A stretch of DNA of 64,000 nt from Yersinia alsatica (lineage in GTDB: Bacteria; Pseudomonadota; Gammaproteobacteria; Enterobacterales; Enterobacteriaceae): the NCBI RefSeq assembly GCF_902170305.1, contig NZ_CABHWW010000028.1:124001-188000 (forward strand). Direction: 5' to 3'. Both the position numbers and the translations under genes were made by a program. Positions 7,996 through 16,786 of the stretch are shown here, one piece after another. The first letter of the stretch is position 1. Every line of letters starts with the position of its first letter. Under the pieces are notes generated by a model. It saw nothing but the letters and a program-made list of their open reading frames with translations, ran no database searches and had not been told where the DNA came from.

Positions 7996-8661
7996 ATGAA
8001 AAGGTTTTTAATATTAACAGGCATTGTGCTGTCGCTGAGTGGTTGTGAAACCCCGGCGCTGCTGGTGCATAAAGATGATGCCGCATTTGCCCCTCCGGCT
8101 AATCTGGTGCAAGCGGCCACGACCAAGGAAGGGGGCGGGTTGTTTCAGCCGGCCTATAACTGGTCATTGTTGCAGGACCGGCGCGCTTATCGGATTGGTG
8201 ACATTCTGACCGTCAAATTGGACGAATCCACTCAGTCGAGCAAGCAGGCTAAAACTAACTTTGGCAAAAAGAACGACATGAGTCTGGGCATCCCTGAAGT
8301 GTTGGGGAGAAAGCTGAAAAAGTTCGGCGGTTCAATCTCGGGTAAGCGGGACTTCGACGGCAGTGCCACCTCGGCACAGCAAAACATGCTGCGGGGCTCA
8401 ATTACCGTCGCGGTGCATCAGGTGCTCCCCAATGGCGTATTGGTTATCCGTGGCGAGAAGTGGCTGACCCTCAATCAAGGGGATGAATATATGCGGGTTA
8501 CCGGCTTAGTTCGGGCTGATGATGTTGAGCGGGATAACTCGGTTTCCTCTCAACGTATTGCCAATGCACGTATTTCCTATGCAGGCCGTGGGGCACTTAG
8601 TGATGCCAACTCAGCCGGTTGGTTGACGCGCTTCTTTAACCACCCACTGTTCCCTATCTAG
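7996..8661 (+). CDS. lfgH: Flagellar L-ring lipoprotein FlgH (LfgH)
   Basis: Outer-membrane L-ring subunit that bushes the rod through the outer membrane. It is a lipoprotein: MKRFLILTGIVLSLSGC gives a lipobox LSGC with acylated Cys17. Conserved FlgH features include the block starting YRIGDILTVKLDES, RGSITVAVHQVLPNGVLVIRGEKWLTLNQGDEY and the C-terminal DDVERDNSVSSQRIANARISYAGRG (quoted as separate short blocks from the translation). Length 221. lfgI starts 12 bp downstream. Confidence 0.95.
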   Translation: MKRFLILTGIVLSLSGCETPALLVHKDDAAFAPPANLVQAATTKEGGGLFQPAYNWSLLQDRRAYRIGDILTVKLDESTQSSKQAKTNFGKKNDMSLGIPEVLGRKLKKFGGSISGKRDFDGSATSAQQNMLRGSITVAVHQVLPNGVLVIRGEKWLTLNQGDEYMRVTGLVRADDVERDNSVSSQRIANARISYAGRGALSDANSAGWLTRFFNHPLFPI

Positions 8662-8673
8662 GCAGGAGCCGAC

Positions 8674-9771
8674 ATGTTACGACGTTATTTTGTGCTGGTG
8701 GGGTTGTGGTTTGCTCTACCGGCCGCGCTGGCTCAACCCTTGGGTTCCCTAGTGGATATTCAGGGGGTACGAGGCAACCAACTGGTGGGTTACAGCCTGG
8801 TGGTGGGCCTTGATGGTTCCGGCGATAAGAATCAGGTCAAATTTACCGGTCAATCCATGGCGAATATGTTGCGCCAGTTTGGTGTGCAGTTACCGGAGAA
8901 AATCGATCCTAAAGTGAAGAATGTCGCGGCGGTCGCCATCAGCGCCACTCTGCCACCGGGTTATGCCCGTGGGCAGTCCATTGATATTACGGTTTCTTCT
9001 ATTGGTGATGCGAAAAGCTTGCGTGGCGGCACGCTGTTATTGACCCAACTGCGTGGTGCCGATGGTGAGGTATATGCCTTGGCGCAAGGCAATGTGATTG
9101 TTGGCGGCATTAAAGCCGAGGGGGACAGTGGCTCCAGCGTCACGATTAATACCCCCACAGTTGGGCGCATCCCTAATGGTGGCAGCATTGAGCGCGAGAT
9201 ACCGAGCGACTTTCAAAGCAACAGTCAGGTGGTGCTGAATCTGAAACGGCCTAGCTTTAAATCGGCCAACAATGTGGCCTTAGCACTGAACCGTGCGTTT
9301 GGTGCCAATACTGCGGTGGCGCAAAGTGCCACTAATGTGATGGTCAATGCCCCGCAAGATCCCGGCGCGCGCGTGTCTTTTATGTCACTGCTGGAAGATG
9401 TACAAATCAATGCGGGTAAGCAGCCGCCTCGGGTGGTATTCAATGCGCGCACTGGCACGGTGGTGATTGGTGAAGGTGTCATGGTGCACTCGGCGGCGGT
9501 TTCTCACGGCAATCTGACGGTCAGTATTCGTGAGAAGAAAAATGTCAGCCAGCCCAATGCATTAAGTTCAGGAAAAACCGTCACTACGCCCGACAGTGAT
9601 ATTGAAGTGACGAAAGGCCGTAATCAAATGGTGCTGGTGCCCAGTGGGACGCAATTACGCAGTATCGTAAATACCATCAATAGTTTAGGCGCTTCTCCCG
9701 ATGACATTATGGCGATACTGCAAGCTTTGCATGAAGCTGGGGCATTGGATGCTGAACTGGTTGTGATCTAA
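8674..9771 (+). CDS. lfgI: Flagellar P-ring protein FlgI (LfgI)
   Basis: Periplasmic P-ring subunit, 365 residues, with a cleavable signal peptide (FALPAALA at about residue 20). It also shows the FlgI signatures [27 protein letters not shown] near residue 48, and the C-terminus [21 protein letters not shown] Shine-Dalgarno AGGAG precedes the ATG. It needs LfgA for assembly. Placed between lfgH and lfgJ as in all FlgHIJ units. Confidence 0.96.
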   Translation: MLRRYFVLVGLWFALPAALAQPLGSLVDIQGVRGNQLVGYSLVVGLDGSGDKNQVKFTGQSMANMLRQFGVQLPEKIDPKVKNVAAVAISATLPPGYARGQSIDITVSSIGDAKSLRGGTLLLTQLRGADGEVYALAQGNVIVGGIKAEGDSGSSVTINTPTVGRIPNGGSIEREIPSDFQSNSQVVLNLKRPSFKSANNVALALNRAFGANTAVAQSATNVMVNAPQDPGARVSFMSLLEDVQINAGKQPPRVVFNARTGTVVIGEGVMVHSAAVSHGNLTVSIREKKNVSQPNALSSGKTVTTPDSDIEVTKGRNQMVLVPSGTQLRSIVNTINSLGASPDDIMAILQALHEAGALDAELVVI

Positions 9772-9780
9772 GGAATAGAA

Positions 9781-10074
9781 ATGATTGAAGCAATTGGCAC
9801 ATCAGCCCCGGTTATGCCGGGGAGCTTTGCTGGTGATTTACGGCCAGAGAATCTGGAACAAGCCGCGGTGCAATTTGAGGCGCTGTTTATGCGCACGTTA
9901 CTGGCCCAAATGCGTAAGGCAGCTGAAGCATTAGCTGCTGATGACGACCCTTTTAATAGCAAGCAACAACGTATGATGCGTGATTTTTACGACGACAAAC
10001 TGGCCTCGACTCTGGCTTCGCAGCGTAGCAGTGGTATTGCGCATTTACTGATTCAGCAACTGGGCAATAAATAG
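9781..10074 (+). CDS. lfgJ: Short FlgJ: rod-binding domain only (LfgJ)
   Basis: A 97-residue protein matching only the N-terminal rod-cap domain of FlgJ: LEQAAVQFEALFMRTLLAQMRKA then FNSKQQRMMRDFYDDKLAST and a C-terminal GIAHLLIQQL helix. The C-terminal peptidoglycan hydrolase (glucosaminidase) domain that makes primary enterobacterial FlgJ about 310 residues is absent, and no separate muramidase gene occurs in the cluster segment seen here. The stop is followed by a terminator-like hairpin, so this is not a truncation by mutation in a longer frame. Confidence 0.9.
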   Translation: MIEAIGTSAPVMPGSFAGDLRPENLEQAAVQFEALFMRTLLAQMRKAAEALAADDDPFNSKQQRMMRDFYDDKLASTLASQRSSGIAHLLIQQLGNK

Positions 10075-10086
10075 AATTCCCCGTGT

Positions 10087-10122
10087 CGGCTATTTAAGGA
10101 CAAAGGATAAATAGCCGTTTTT
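10087..10122 (+). terminator. Terminator or attenuator between lfgJ and lfgK
   Basis: A perfect 10-bp stem, CGGCTATTTA (10087-10096) with TAAATAGCCG (10108-10117), around an 11-nt loop and followed by TTTTT. It lies 12 bp after the lfgJ stop, so the early hook operon probably ends or is attenuated here and lfgK-lfgL-lafW form a later unit. Confidence 0.85.
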
Positions 10123-10169
10123 AACCACCAAGTCAGTCATAACTGAAAAAACTTACCACAGGGAATACC

Positions 10170-11534
10170 ATGGATTTTATTAAAACCGCGTTTAGCGGTG
10201 CACAAGCTGCGCAGGCCCATCTTGGTGCTACAGCAATGAATGTAGCTAATATGAAGACCCCAGGTTATTCACGTCAACGAGCGGAACAAAGTGCGCTAGG
10301 TGCTCATGGTGTCGGGCCAAGTGCAGGTAATGGCGTTCATGTTGATGGTATTAAGCGCCTGTCAGATCATTATCTAGTGAAACAAGAGTGGCGGGCTAAT
10401 AGCCAGGATGCCTATTTCAATGGTAAGCAGCGTTATTTGGATAAGCTGGAGTCAGCGGTATCGACAGAAAGTACCAGCCTATCTAAAGGATTAAATGAAT
10501 TCTATGCTGCTTTGAATGGTGCAACATTGATCCCTGACTCACTGCCGCAGCGACAAAATATTATTAATACAGCGGATGCTCTCGCATTACGTATTAATAA
10601 TACCAACAGTATTATTGCCGATCAGAAACAAGCTATTGCCAATCAACGGATGGCCTGTGTAGATCAAATCAATATACTGACTCGTTCGATTGCCGATTAT
10701 AACCAGAAAATAGTGCAGTTAAATGCCAGTGGTGTAAATACCAATGCACTATTAGATAGCCGTGATCAGCAGATAAAAGAATTGAGTGCGTTGGTAGAGA
10801 TTCGCTCAACGCAAGAGAAGGACGGAAGTTTTAATATTTCTTTGAAAAACGGTCAGCCGTTAGTCAATGGCTTTACTGCTGCATCAATTGCAACTAATCC
10901 TAACGTTGGTGGGCCGGCGCTTAATTTGACCTTCTCAGGGAGTCAATCACCTATGGAAATGTCCTGTGGGGGTCAGCTAGGGGCCTTATATGATTATGAA
11001 ACCGGTATATTGAGCAGTGTTCAGGACACTATCAGTAATATTGCGGAGCAACTGGCAAAAGAATTTAACGACCAATTAGCCAAGGGTTCGGATTTAGACG
11101 GTAATGCCGGAGCTGCGCTGTTTACATTTGACGCTACTAATCCCAGCAGCATGCTGACAGTGAATCCTATTAGTTTGAAACAATTAGCACTGGCTGCAAA
11201 GGGTAAAGGGCCAGGTGATAATGCCAATTTACATACACTTATCGCGATCAAAGATAAACAGATTACCTTTAGTGGTGGTCATCTCTCTAGCCTGAGTGAT
11301 GCTTGTGTTGGGTTATTCAGTGATATTGGCGTGGAAAGTGGTCGAAACAAAACTGAGCTAAAAGCGGCAAGCGATGTATTAATTCAAGCAACCCGTGAGA
11401 GAGAAAGTGTCAGCGGCGTTGAGAAAGACGAGGAGGCCATGAATTTAATGGAGTATCAGCGTGCTTATCAATCAAATATTAAAGTGGTTTCCACTGGCGA
11501 CCAATTATTCCGTGATTTATTAGCGCTGTTTTGA
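10170..11534 (+). CDS. lfgK: Hook-filament junction protein FlgK / HAP1 (LfgK)
   Basis: First junction protein on the hook, 454 residues (shorter than the roughly 550 of primary enterobacterial FlgK, typical for lateral systems). The N-terminal D0 helix is AFSGAQAAQAHLGATAMNVA with MKTPGYSRQRAE. The central HAP1 region has LDSRDQQIKELSALVEI, and the C-terminus has EEAMNLMEYQRAYQSNIKVV. It is separated from lfgJ by a terminator and 48 bp, so it likely has its own promoter; I could not identify a convincing sigma-28 box there. Confidence 0.94.
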   Translation: MDFIKTAFSGAQAAQAHLGATAMNVANMKTPGYSRQRAEQSALGAHGVGPSAGNGVHVDGIKRLSDHYLVKQEWRANSQDAYFNGKQRYLDKLESAVSTESTSLSKGLNEFYAALNGATLIPDSLPQRQNIINTADALALRINNTNSIIADQKQAIANQRMACVDQINILTRSIADYNQKIVQLNASGVNTNALLDSRDQQIKELSALVEIRSTQEKDGSFNISLKNGQPLVNGFTAASIATNPNVGGPALNLTFSGSQSPMEMSCGGQLGALYDYETGILSSVQDTISNIAEQLAKEFNDQLAKGSDLDGNAGAALFTFDATNPSSMLTVNPISLKQLALAAKGKGPGDNANLHTLIAIKDKQITFSGGHLSSLSDACVGLFSDIGVESGRNKTELKAASDVLIQATRERESVSGVEKDEEAMNLMEYQRAYQSNIKVVSTGDQLFRDLLALF

Positions 11535-11561
11535 CACTAACTAAAGAATAAGGACATAGCC

Positions 11562-12488
11562 ATGAGAATCAGTACTTCAATGATGACGGCAACCATGCAT
11601 CAGTCGGTAAGTAATAGTAACTCAGAAAGAGAGAAGCTAATGAAACAGATTAGTAGCCAACTTCGGGTTATTGTACCGTCTGATGATCCTATTGCCAGTA
11701 CTTGGATGGGGCAATTAGAGCAAGAACAATCAGCAATTAACCAATATAAGCAAAATATCTCACGGCTGAATAATAGTTTAACCAAGCAAGAAAAGAATGT
11801 TACCGCACTCAAAAATGAACTGGGTGATATTAAAGATGAATTACTGGCAGCAGTGAATGATAGCCGCGGTAGTTTAGATATGGCCAGCTATGGTAATTCG
11901 ATAGAAGCGCGCTTGGAATCTATCGTGACATTCTTAAATACTAAAAGTGGCGAGGGGCGTTATATATTTTCGGGTACGGCAACAGGTACATTGCCCATTC
12001 GCTATGATGCCAGCAACAAAGAGTATCACTACGATGGCAATAGCGACTACCGTGAGACGATCACCGCTAATGGTATAAATGTACGTGAAAACACGCACCT
12101 ACAGGAAGCTTTTGGTCTGCAATCGTCGGGCAATATGGGTACGCTAAGTAAGCTAAAAGAATTATGTAATGAAATGAAGACCAATCCGGATAAGGCCAGT
12201 TATATCAGCGAGCTACAGGATATGCTCGAGTTAATTGATGATGCGACCAACTACATGGCCGCTACAGAAACAGAGCTGGGTAGCCGCCAAAATCGGATTA
12301 ACTTACTGTCAGATACACATGAAAGAAATGAAGAGGCCAATAACGATATTGCACGCAATCTGGTGGGATTAGATGAAATTCAAACCCAGGCTATGATTCT
12401 GGAAATGCAGGCTCACCAAAATGCCTTGATCAGTACATTCAAAATGTACAATCAGGTCAATAATCTTTCCCTTTTTAACTTACTATAA
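11562..12488 (+). CDS. lfgL: Hook-filament junction protein FlgL / HAP3 (LfgL)
   Basis: Second junction protein, 308 residues, flagellin-like at both ends: MRISTSMMTATMHQSV at the start and a C-terminal coiled coil rich in NDIARNLVGLDEIQTQAMIL. The middle contains the FlgL-like NTKSGEGRYIFSGTATGTLP. It follows lfgK by 27 bp with AAGGA upstream of the ATG. The size matches FlgL (about 317). Confidence 0.94.
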   Translation: MRISTSMMTATMHQSVSNSNSEREKLMKQISSQLRVIVPSDDPIASTWMGQLEQEQSAINQYKQNISRLNNSLTKQEKNVTALKNELGDIKDELLAAVNDSRGSLDMASYGNSIEARLESIVTFLNTKSGEGRYIFSGTATGTLPIRYDASNKEYHYDGNSDYRETITANGINVRENTHLQEAFGLQSSGNMGTLSKLKELCNEMKTNPDKASYISELQDMLELIDDATNYMAATETELGSRQNRINLLSDTHERNEEANNDIARNLVGLDEIQTQAMILEMQAHQNALISTFKMYNQVNNLSLFNLL

Positions 12489-12502
12489 GCTGAATAAATG
12501 TC

Positions 12503-13519
12503 ATGCAGGTAGGACTTAACACCACTCACGGGCTTCGCGGGAACAAAACATCCAGTCATCCGCTGGCCGTTCATCAGCACCAGCCTGTTAATGGTCATAA
12601 GCAGAATAAAGTAATATCGAATTTTCCAGATTCGCCATTTATATCTAGCCAGCCATTACGTTATAACGTGCAGCTTAATCAACAACTGACCTCCTTACAG
12701 CAAGCAGGTCGGTATTTGCATGAAGCTGAACGGCAAATTGCTCAATTACACAATGTAGTACAGCAAGGGAAAGTCAGCACTGAAGTGCAGCAATTGGCAG
12801 AAAAAACCGTCAACTGGCTACAATGTCGTGCATCAGTTTCAGCCAATACGGTTGACCGGCAATTAAATATTGCACTGGAGCAAGCTGCAAAAGTTAATTT
12901 CAGTTGGCAGGATGCCAATCGTGTATTGCAATCCTCCCAAGAGGAAACGCTACTTTTTTCTTCACAAGGTGCTGAAACTAAAATAGTTGCTCTCAGATTT
13001 CCGGCGGAGGGAAATATCCGTCAGAATCTATTGGTACTGAATAAAGGGTTAGGGCGTTTAGGTATTCATGGCGAGCTGACTCAGCATGGGCAGGTTCGAT
13101 TCAGTATTGATGAGCAACACTGGCAGGAAATTAATCAACTCCATGTTCGGGGTGAGGGCTATCGTTTCGGTTCCGAGAATAGTCAACCTTTAGTGCTGAC
13201 GGCGGAAGCCGCGCTGGTTGATGATGTTCGCCATATTATTGAGCAGCCCATAGAGGCTAAAAAGTACCTGGGTAATATGCAACAGGCATTAACGCAGATA
13301 ACCGGACAAATGCGGGAACTTAATGAGCATAAGCAAAAGGTACGTAGCAGCATTGAAAGTATGTGCAGTTTATCGTCATCAAATACAGTGCAGTTAATGG
13401 CTGAATCACTCGCCAGTAAGTTGGCCCAAGGAAAAGAGCATTATAACCTGTTATTGCAGGCATTGAATGGACAGGGAAATATACACAGTTTGACAGTAAG
13501 AAACTTGCTGGGAAACTAA
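12503..13519 (+). CDS. lafW: Putative hook-associated protein LafW
   Basis: A 338-residue protein found at the place where Flag-2/lateral clusters carry lafW, directly after lfgL. It has no signal peptide or membrane segment. The first 45 residues are low-complexity and His/Gln-rich. A helical segment (LNQQLTSLQQAGRYLHEAER) is followed by a beta-rich centre with flagellin-like HVRGEGYRFGSENSQPLVL, and by a C-terminal coiled coil LGNMQQALTQITGQMRELNE. Its molecular role is not established; the name and hook-associated label come from synteny. It is the last forward gene before the reverse lafZ pair. Confidence 0.7.
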   Translation: MQVGLNTTHGLRGNKTSSHPLAVHQHQPVNGHKQNKVISNFPDSPFISSQPLRYNVQLNQQLTSLQQAGRYLHEAERQIAQLHNVVQQGKVSTEVQQLAEKTVNWLQCRASVSANTVDRQLNIALEQAAKVNFSWQDANRVLQSSQEETLLFSSQGAETKIVALRFPAEGNIRQNLLVLNKGLGRLGIHGELTQHGQVRFSIDEQHWQEINQLHVRGEGYRFGSENSQPLVLTAEAALVDDVRHIIEQPIEAKKYLGNMQQALTQITGQMRELNEHKQKVRSSIESMCSLSSSNTVQLMAESLASKLAQGKEHYNLLLQALNGQGNIHSLTVRNLLGN

Positions 13520-13525
13520 CTTGCT

Positions 13526-13580
13526 ATCACGCACCTTGCGTGATCATCGTCTGAAACCGAGGGGGAATCATTATTTCCCC
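13526..13580. terminator. Two hairpins between convergent lafW and the lafZ partner
   Basis: ATCACGCA (13526-13533) pairs with TGCGTGAT (13537-13544) over a 3-nt loop. GGGGAA (13562-13567) pairs with TTCCCC (13575-13580). Neither is followed by a long T-tract, so termination efficiency is uncertain, but the position between convergent genes fits a shared transcript end. The second hairpin overlaps the stop codon of the reverse gene. Confidence 0.45.
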
Positions 13581-14029
13581 TTGGTTCTCTCTCCCAACAC
13601 GATACCGCTTTGGCCAAATAATAATGGCTGCCCATCAATGACCATTGGTGTCATATACACAGTGTTATGGACTAAATAATCTAAAAAACCATCAATCATG
13701 CGACCGGAGGTTGGGTTATTAAAAAATATTGGACTGTAATTAAAGCTTAATTGACCATTGGCGGCATTCTGTACGGTAAATTTTCCCTTAAAAATAAAGC
13801 GATTATCATTAGGATTAGTAATTGTACTGATGACTCCGCCTTGGGTTGTCGTAATACGGGCATCATAAATCTCTTTTTGTTGCGACAACAAATCATAGAA
13901 ACCCATCTGTAATTGGGCTTGAAAGGGTTGCTGTGCACTAGTTTCAGAAGAGACTTTGGCTGCCGCTAATGAAAGAAATAGCGCCAGCACTACCAGCATT
14001 ATTCCGCTTTTAACATTGAGCCATTTCAT
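13571..14029 (-). CDS. Small membrane-anchored partner of LafZ (ToxS/FidL-like arrangement)
   Basis: A 152-residue protein with an N-terminal hydrophobic segment (VKSGIMLVVLALFLSLAAA, residues 6-24) that is either an uncleaved anchor or a signal peptide, followed by a beta-rich periplasmic domain. That domain contains GVISTITNPNDNRFIFKGKFTVQ. Its start lies inside the 3' end of lafZ (20-bp overlap), implying coupled translation. The pattern of a CadC/ToxR-like regulator followed by a small periplasmic membrane protein resembles ToxR-ToxS, MyfE-MyfF and the FidL-like family, where the partner stabilises or modulates the regulator. The family call is by architecture and context, not by motif. 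Confidence 0.6.
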   Translation of the reverse strand: MKWLNVKSGIMLVVLALFLSLAAAKVSSETSAQQPFQAQLQMGFYDLLSQQKEIYDARITTTQGGVISTITNPNDNRFIFKGKFTVQNAANGQLSFNYSPIFFNNPTSGRMIDGFLDYLVHNTVYMTPMVIDGQPLLFGQSGIVLGERTKGK

Positions 14030-15035
14030 TAACTTTTCTCTCCATCTCTCGATAAATCAAATTATTGAGTAATTGTTCACTTTGACGCCAATGGTAAATT
14101 GTCATGCCAAGTTGTTTATTTTCACATTGACTCTCTACCGAAAAATTAAAATCCAGTCGCCTTAATGACACAAAGTAATAAACAGTAATATGTGTGTTTT
14201 TTAACTTAATTTGTTTATTTATCATGTAGAAAGTGTCTTTTAAACGCTGGTTCAGTTTTTCTTTATCCTGTAGCGATAACTGCGAATCAACTAACTGGAA
14301 TATGCGGATGTTGCTGTACATCCCCAAGTCTTGTTCAACCGCTTGATAGTGGCTGGAACCTGACCTCTGATGGAGGATATAGCTACCCGCGGCACCTATT
14401 ACGATAACCAATAATACCAGCAAAAGAATGACCCAATAATTGAAACTGTGGCGCTTTGGCGGCGCAGTTATTTGAGTTGCTGGCGGCTCTAACACTGAAC
14501 TGGAGGGCGGCTGTTCTTCTTCATTATGATTAATATGTTGTGCAACAGCTTCAGTGGTTTCTGTGGCTAGTGGCTCATCTGCAAGAGATAGCGAATGCAG
14601 ATGTTGACTCTCATCAAGCAGGGGAGCATTTAGGTTGTTAGCCGGGGGCTCTTCCTGAGGCGAAATATTTTGTTCTTCTGCTTGTTCCTCACTGTCTTCC
14701 TCAATAATCTCGCAAAATTCCGGGTCTAATAAATAACCCAATTTAGGAATAGTTTGGATAATGCGCTGCTGTTTATTCTCGTCACCCAGAGCGACACGCA
14801 GAGTATGGATAGCATTCGGTAAACTGTTATTGCCAATAACACGGCGGTGCCAAACTAAATTCGTTATCTCATCACGGGATAATATTTCACCGGCATGTTC
14901 CAGCAACACGGTGATCAATTTTAATTGATACTCACCAAGGCGCTTAGTTTCACCTGTCTTTCTGTGGGTAATAAATCCAGAAATCAGGTCGATTGTGTAG
15001 TCGTTAACGACATATGTTTTTCTTATCATCTTCAT
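14010..15035 (-). CDS. lafZ: Transmembrane winged-helix regulator LafZ (CadC/ToxR-like)
   Basis: A 341-residue membrane-bound transcription factor. Residues 1-110 form an OmpR/PhoB-type winged helix (TGETKRLGEYQLKLITVLLEH, SRDEITNLVWHRRVIGNNSL, RIIQTIPKLGYLL). Then comes an acidic, Pro/Gln-rich linker to about residue 205, one transmembrane helix (VILLLVLLVIVIGAAGSYIL), and a periplasmic C-terminal domain of about 110 residues. It is divergent from the flagellin genes and sits at the position of lafZ in Flag-2 clusters. Likely targets are flagellin or its own locus; no operator could be assigned. The ATG at 15035 lacks a strong Shine-Dalgarno; an ATG at 15029 is an alternative. Confidence 0.82.
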   Translation of the reverse strand: MKMIRKTYVVNDYTIDLISGFITHRKTGETKRLGEYQLKLITVLLEHAGEILSRDEITNLVWHRRVIGNNSLPNAIHTLRVALGDENKQQRIIQTIPKLGYLLDPEFCEIIEEDSEEQAEEQNISPQEEPPANNLNAPLLDESQHLHSLSLADEPLATETTEAVAQHINHNEEEQPPSSSVLEPPATQITAPPKRHSFNYWVILLLVLLVIVIGAAGSYILHQRSGSSHYQAVEQDLGMYSNIRIFQLVDSQLSLQDKEKLNQRLKDTFYMINKQIKLKNTHITVYYFVSLRRLDFNFSVESQCENKQLGMTIYHWRQSEQLLNNLIYREMERKVNEMAQC

Positions 15036-15477
15036 GTACAGGTAGCGGTAAGTTACGATAGCACCATTGCTATCCAGGCGTTAAGCTGGCGAATATCCAA
15101 GAAAATATACGATGCCACCATGTTGCTTTAAACGGTAAAAAGAAACTAAGAATTAATGCCAGATGTAAAAGTTTTCAGGTTAGTCCATTGCCGAACAGGA
15201 TAAATTATTCATTTCCCTGTAATAAATTGTTTTTTAGCTAAACCTTTACATCATCAACATTATTATTCAAACAACATAAAACAATCAACTCATTCATTGA
15301 GGTATTTTTACTGTTATGATTTATATGAACTTTTAATTACAGTTGAGATGGCAATTATCTTATTGCTCTCATAGCAAGAAACAGAGGGTGTGTGTTACTG
15401 TTTTTTTTAAAACGAATAGTTAATCAAAAAAATAGAATATTAATTTTACTCATAGAGTATGGGTATTTATGCCGCTT

Positions 15478-15505
15478 TAAATAAATACACTGCTATATCC
15501 GGTAA
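15478..15505 (+). promoter_or_regulatory. Candidate sigma-28 promoter of lafA1
   Basis: TAAATAAA (15478-15485), 12 bp, then TCCGGTAA (15498-15505) resembles TAAAGTTT-N11-GCCGATAA. The -10 box matches 6 of 8 and the spacing is 1 bp long. A LafS-dependent flagellin promoter is expected from lateral flagellar systems; the assignment is tentative. Confidence 0.4.
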
Positions 15506-15566
15506 AACTGGCTGGTTAATAATTTTGATCGTCTATTTAATTTTATCTCTTTATGGGTCGCCTTAA

Positions 15567-15605
15567 CTCAGTACCACGGGAGCTAATGGTTAGCCCCGAA
15601 CTGAG
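15567..15605 (+). promoter_or_regulatory. Flagellin leader hairpin (copy 1) overlapping the Shine-Dalgarno
   Basis: A three-part stem: CTCAGT/ACTGAG, CGGG/CCCG and GCTAA/TTAGC around a 3-nt TGG loop, with a 4-nt ACCA bulge. The base of the stem contains the first AG of the Shine-Dalgarno AGGAG (15604-15608), nine bases before the lafA1 ATG. The same element occurs before lafA2. Confidence 0.8.
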
Positions 15606-15617
15606 GAGAATTATCTC

Positions 15618-16670
15618 ATGGCAATGTCCATTTTTACTAATCCAGCCAGCATGTCAGCCATCAACTCACTGAACCGCGCTAATGCATTGCAAAGCGTTTC
15701 TGCAATGCGTATGACCAGCGGCAAACGTATTAACTCGGCTTCTGATGACGCAGCCGGTATGCAGATTGCTTCCCGCCTGAACAGCCAGGTACGTGGTATG
15801 AATGTGGCGATGCGCAACATTTCAGATACTAAATCGATGCTGAAAACGGCGGAAGGGGCATTTGTTGAGTCAGATAATATCCTGAACCGTATGAAAGATT
15901 TGGCGACCCAGGCTGCCAATGACACCAATGCTAAAGGCGACCGTGCTGCTTTGCAGAAAGAGTTCACTCAGTTGGGTCAGGAGCTGAAAAGCATTCTGGA
16001 CAACACCAGCTACAGCGGCGAAAAACTGTTTGCCACCGGCGGTAAGTTGACCGGCAAGCTGAACTTCCAGACTGGCGCACAGAAAGGTGAAGGTCTGGAA
16101 CTGGATGTGGCGCAGCAAATTGGTGACCTGGTGAAAGAAGTCGCTCAAGATACTGATGCGACTCATGCTGCTGCCGAAAAGAACGCAATCACTAAAGTTG
16201 AAAACGCTGAGAAAGATGTGCTTGCCAAGAAAGCGGCCTATGATAAGGCTCCAGCTGTTGCAAGCGCAAAAACCGACTGGGAAGCAGCGCTGACTGCCAA
16301 TAAAGCTGCTGCTGATGAGTTAGATACTCTTTATGCGGATGTCTCGACCTTTAAATCAGGGGTGATTAACCTGAAAGTGGTTGGTGCTCAATCTGCCATG
16401 CGTGCGGTGCAGGAACTGGAAAAAGCGGTGGGAACCTACGGTGAAATGCGCTCCACACTGGGTGCCAACATTAACCGTCTGGATTCCAGCGCCGCTAACC
16501 TGTCGAACATGAAAGACAACACCGAACTGGCGATGAGCAGCATCATGGACACTGATTTTGCAGTGGAAATGACTAACTCTTCGCGTAATCAAATGCTGAT
16601 GCAGACCAGCTCCATGATGCTGAAGCAGTCTAACGGCATGGTCAACATGATTGGTAACCTGCTGGGCTAA
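15618..16670 (+). CDS. lafA: Lateral flagellin 1 (LafA)
   Basis: Filament subunit, 350 residues. The N-terminal D0/D1 region (residues 1-172) starts MAMSIFTNPASMSAINSLNR and includes the TLR5-area-like block SGKRINSASDDAAGMQIASR. The C-terminal D1/D0 region ends SSMMLKQSNGMVNMIGNLLG. The centre (about 173-265) is short, Ala/Lys/Asp-rich and helical, so the outer D2/D3 domains of large flagellins are absent. The ATG at 15618 has AGGAG nine bases upstream. It is nearly identical to the next gene at both ends but differs in the centre. It probably depends on LafS, with LafC as chaperone. Confidence 0.96.
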   Translation: MAMSIFTNPASMSAINSLNRANALQSVSAMRMTSGKRINSASDDAAGMQIASRLNSQVRGMNVAMRNISDTKSMLKTAEGAFVESDNILNRMKDLATQAANDTNAKGDRAALQKEFTQLGQELKSILDNTSYSGEKLFATGGKLTGKLNFQTGAQKGEGLELDVAQQIGDLVKEVAQDTDATHAAAEKNAITKVENAEKDVLAKKAAYDKAPAVASAKTDWEAALTANKAAADELDTLYADVSTFKSGVINLKVVGAQSAMRAVQELEKAVGTYGEMRSTLGANINRLDSSAANLSNMKDNTELAMSSIMDTDFAVEMTNSSRNQMLMQTSSMMLKQSNGMVNMIGNLLG

Positions 16671-16694
16671 GTTTAGCGCCGGTTATTATTCAAG

Positions 16695-16722
16695 ATACCG
16701 CTCTTCGGGGCGGTATTTTTTT
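16695..16722 (+). terminator. Terminator after lafA1
   Basis: ATACCGC (16695-16701) pairs with GCGGTAT (16710-16716), capped by a C-TTCG-G tetraloop, then a run of six T. It indicates that the two flagellins are separately terminated units. Confidence 0.93.
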
Positions 16723-16786
16723 AACTTTTTTTAGCCCGTCTATTTTTGACATTAACTTAATTTTTGCCGTTATTGTGCCGCTTTAA

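Larger units (their letters stand above)
15036..15617. other. 582-bp AT-rich intergenic region between lafZ and lafA1
   Basis: This gap holds no convincing gene. It is the divergent control region of lafZ (left) and the first flagellin (right) and is strongly AT-rich with T/A tracts, for example around 15400-15440. At the right end are a candidate sigma-28 promoter and the conserved flagellin leader hairpin. Confidence 0.7.

Noticed and set aside
15611-15967. A 118-residue reverse-strand frame that recurs at 16831-17187
   Set aside because: It is antisense to the conserved flagellin N-terminus in both copies; its duplication simply follows the flagellin duplication.
16746-16774. TTGACA upstream of lafA2 as a sigma-70 -35 box
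   Set aside because: At 17 bp spacing the -10 is GTTATT, a poor match, and flagellins are expected to use sigma-28.
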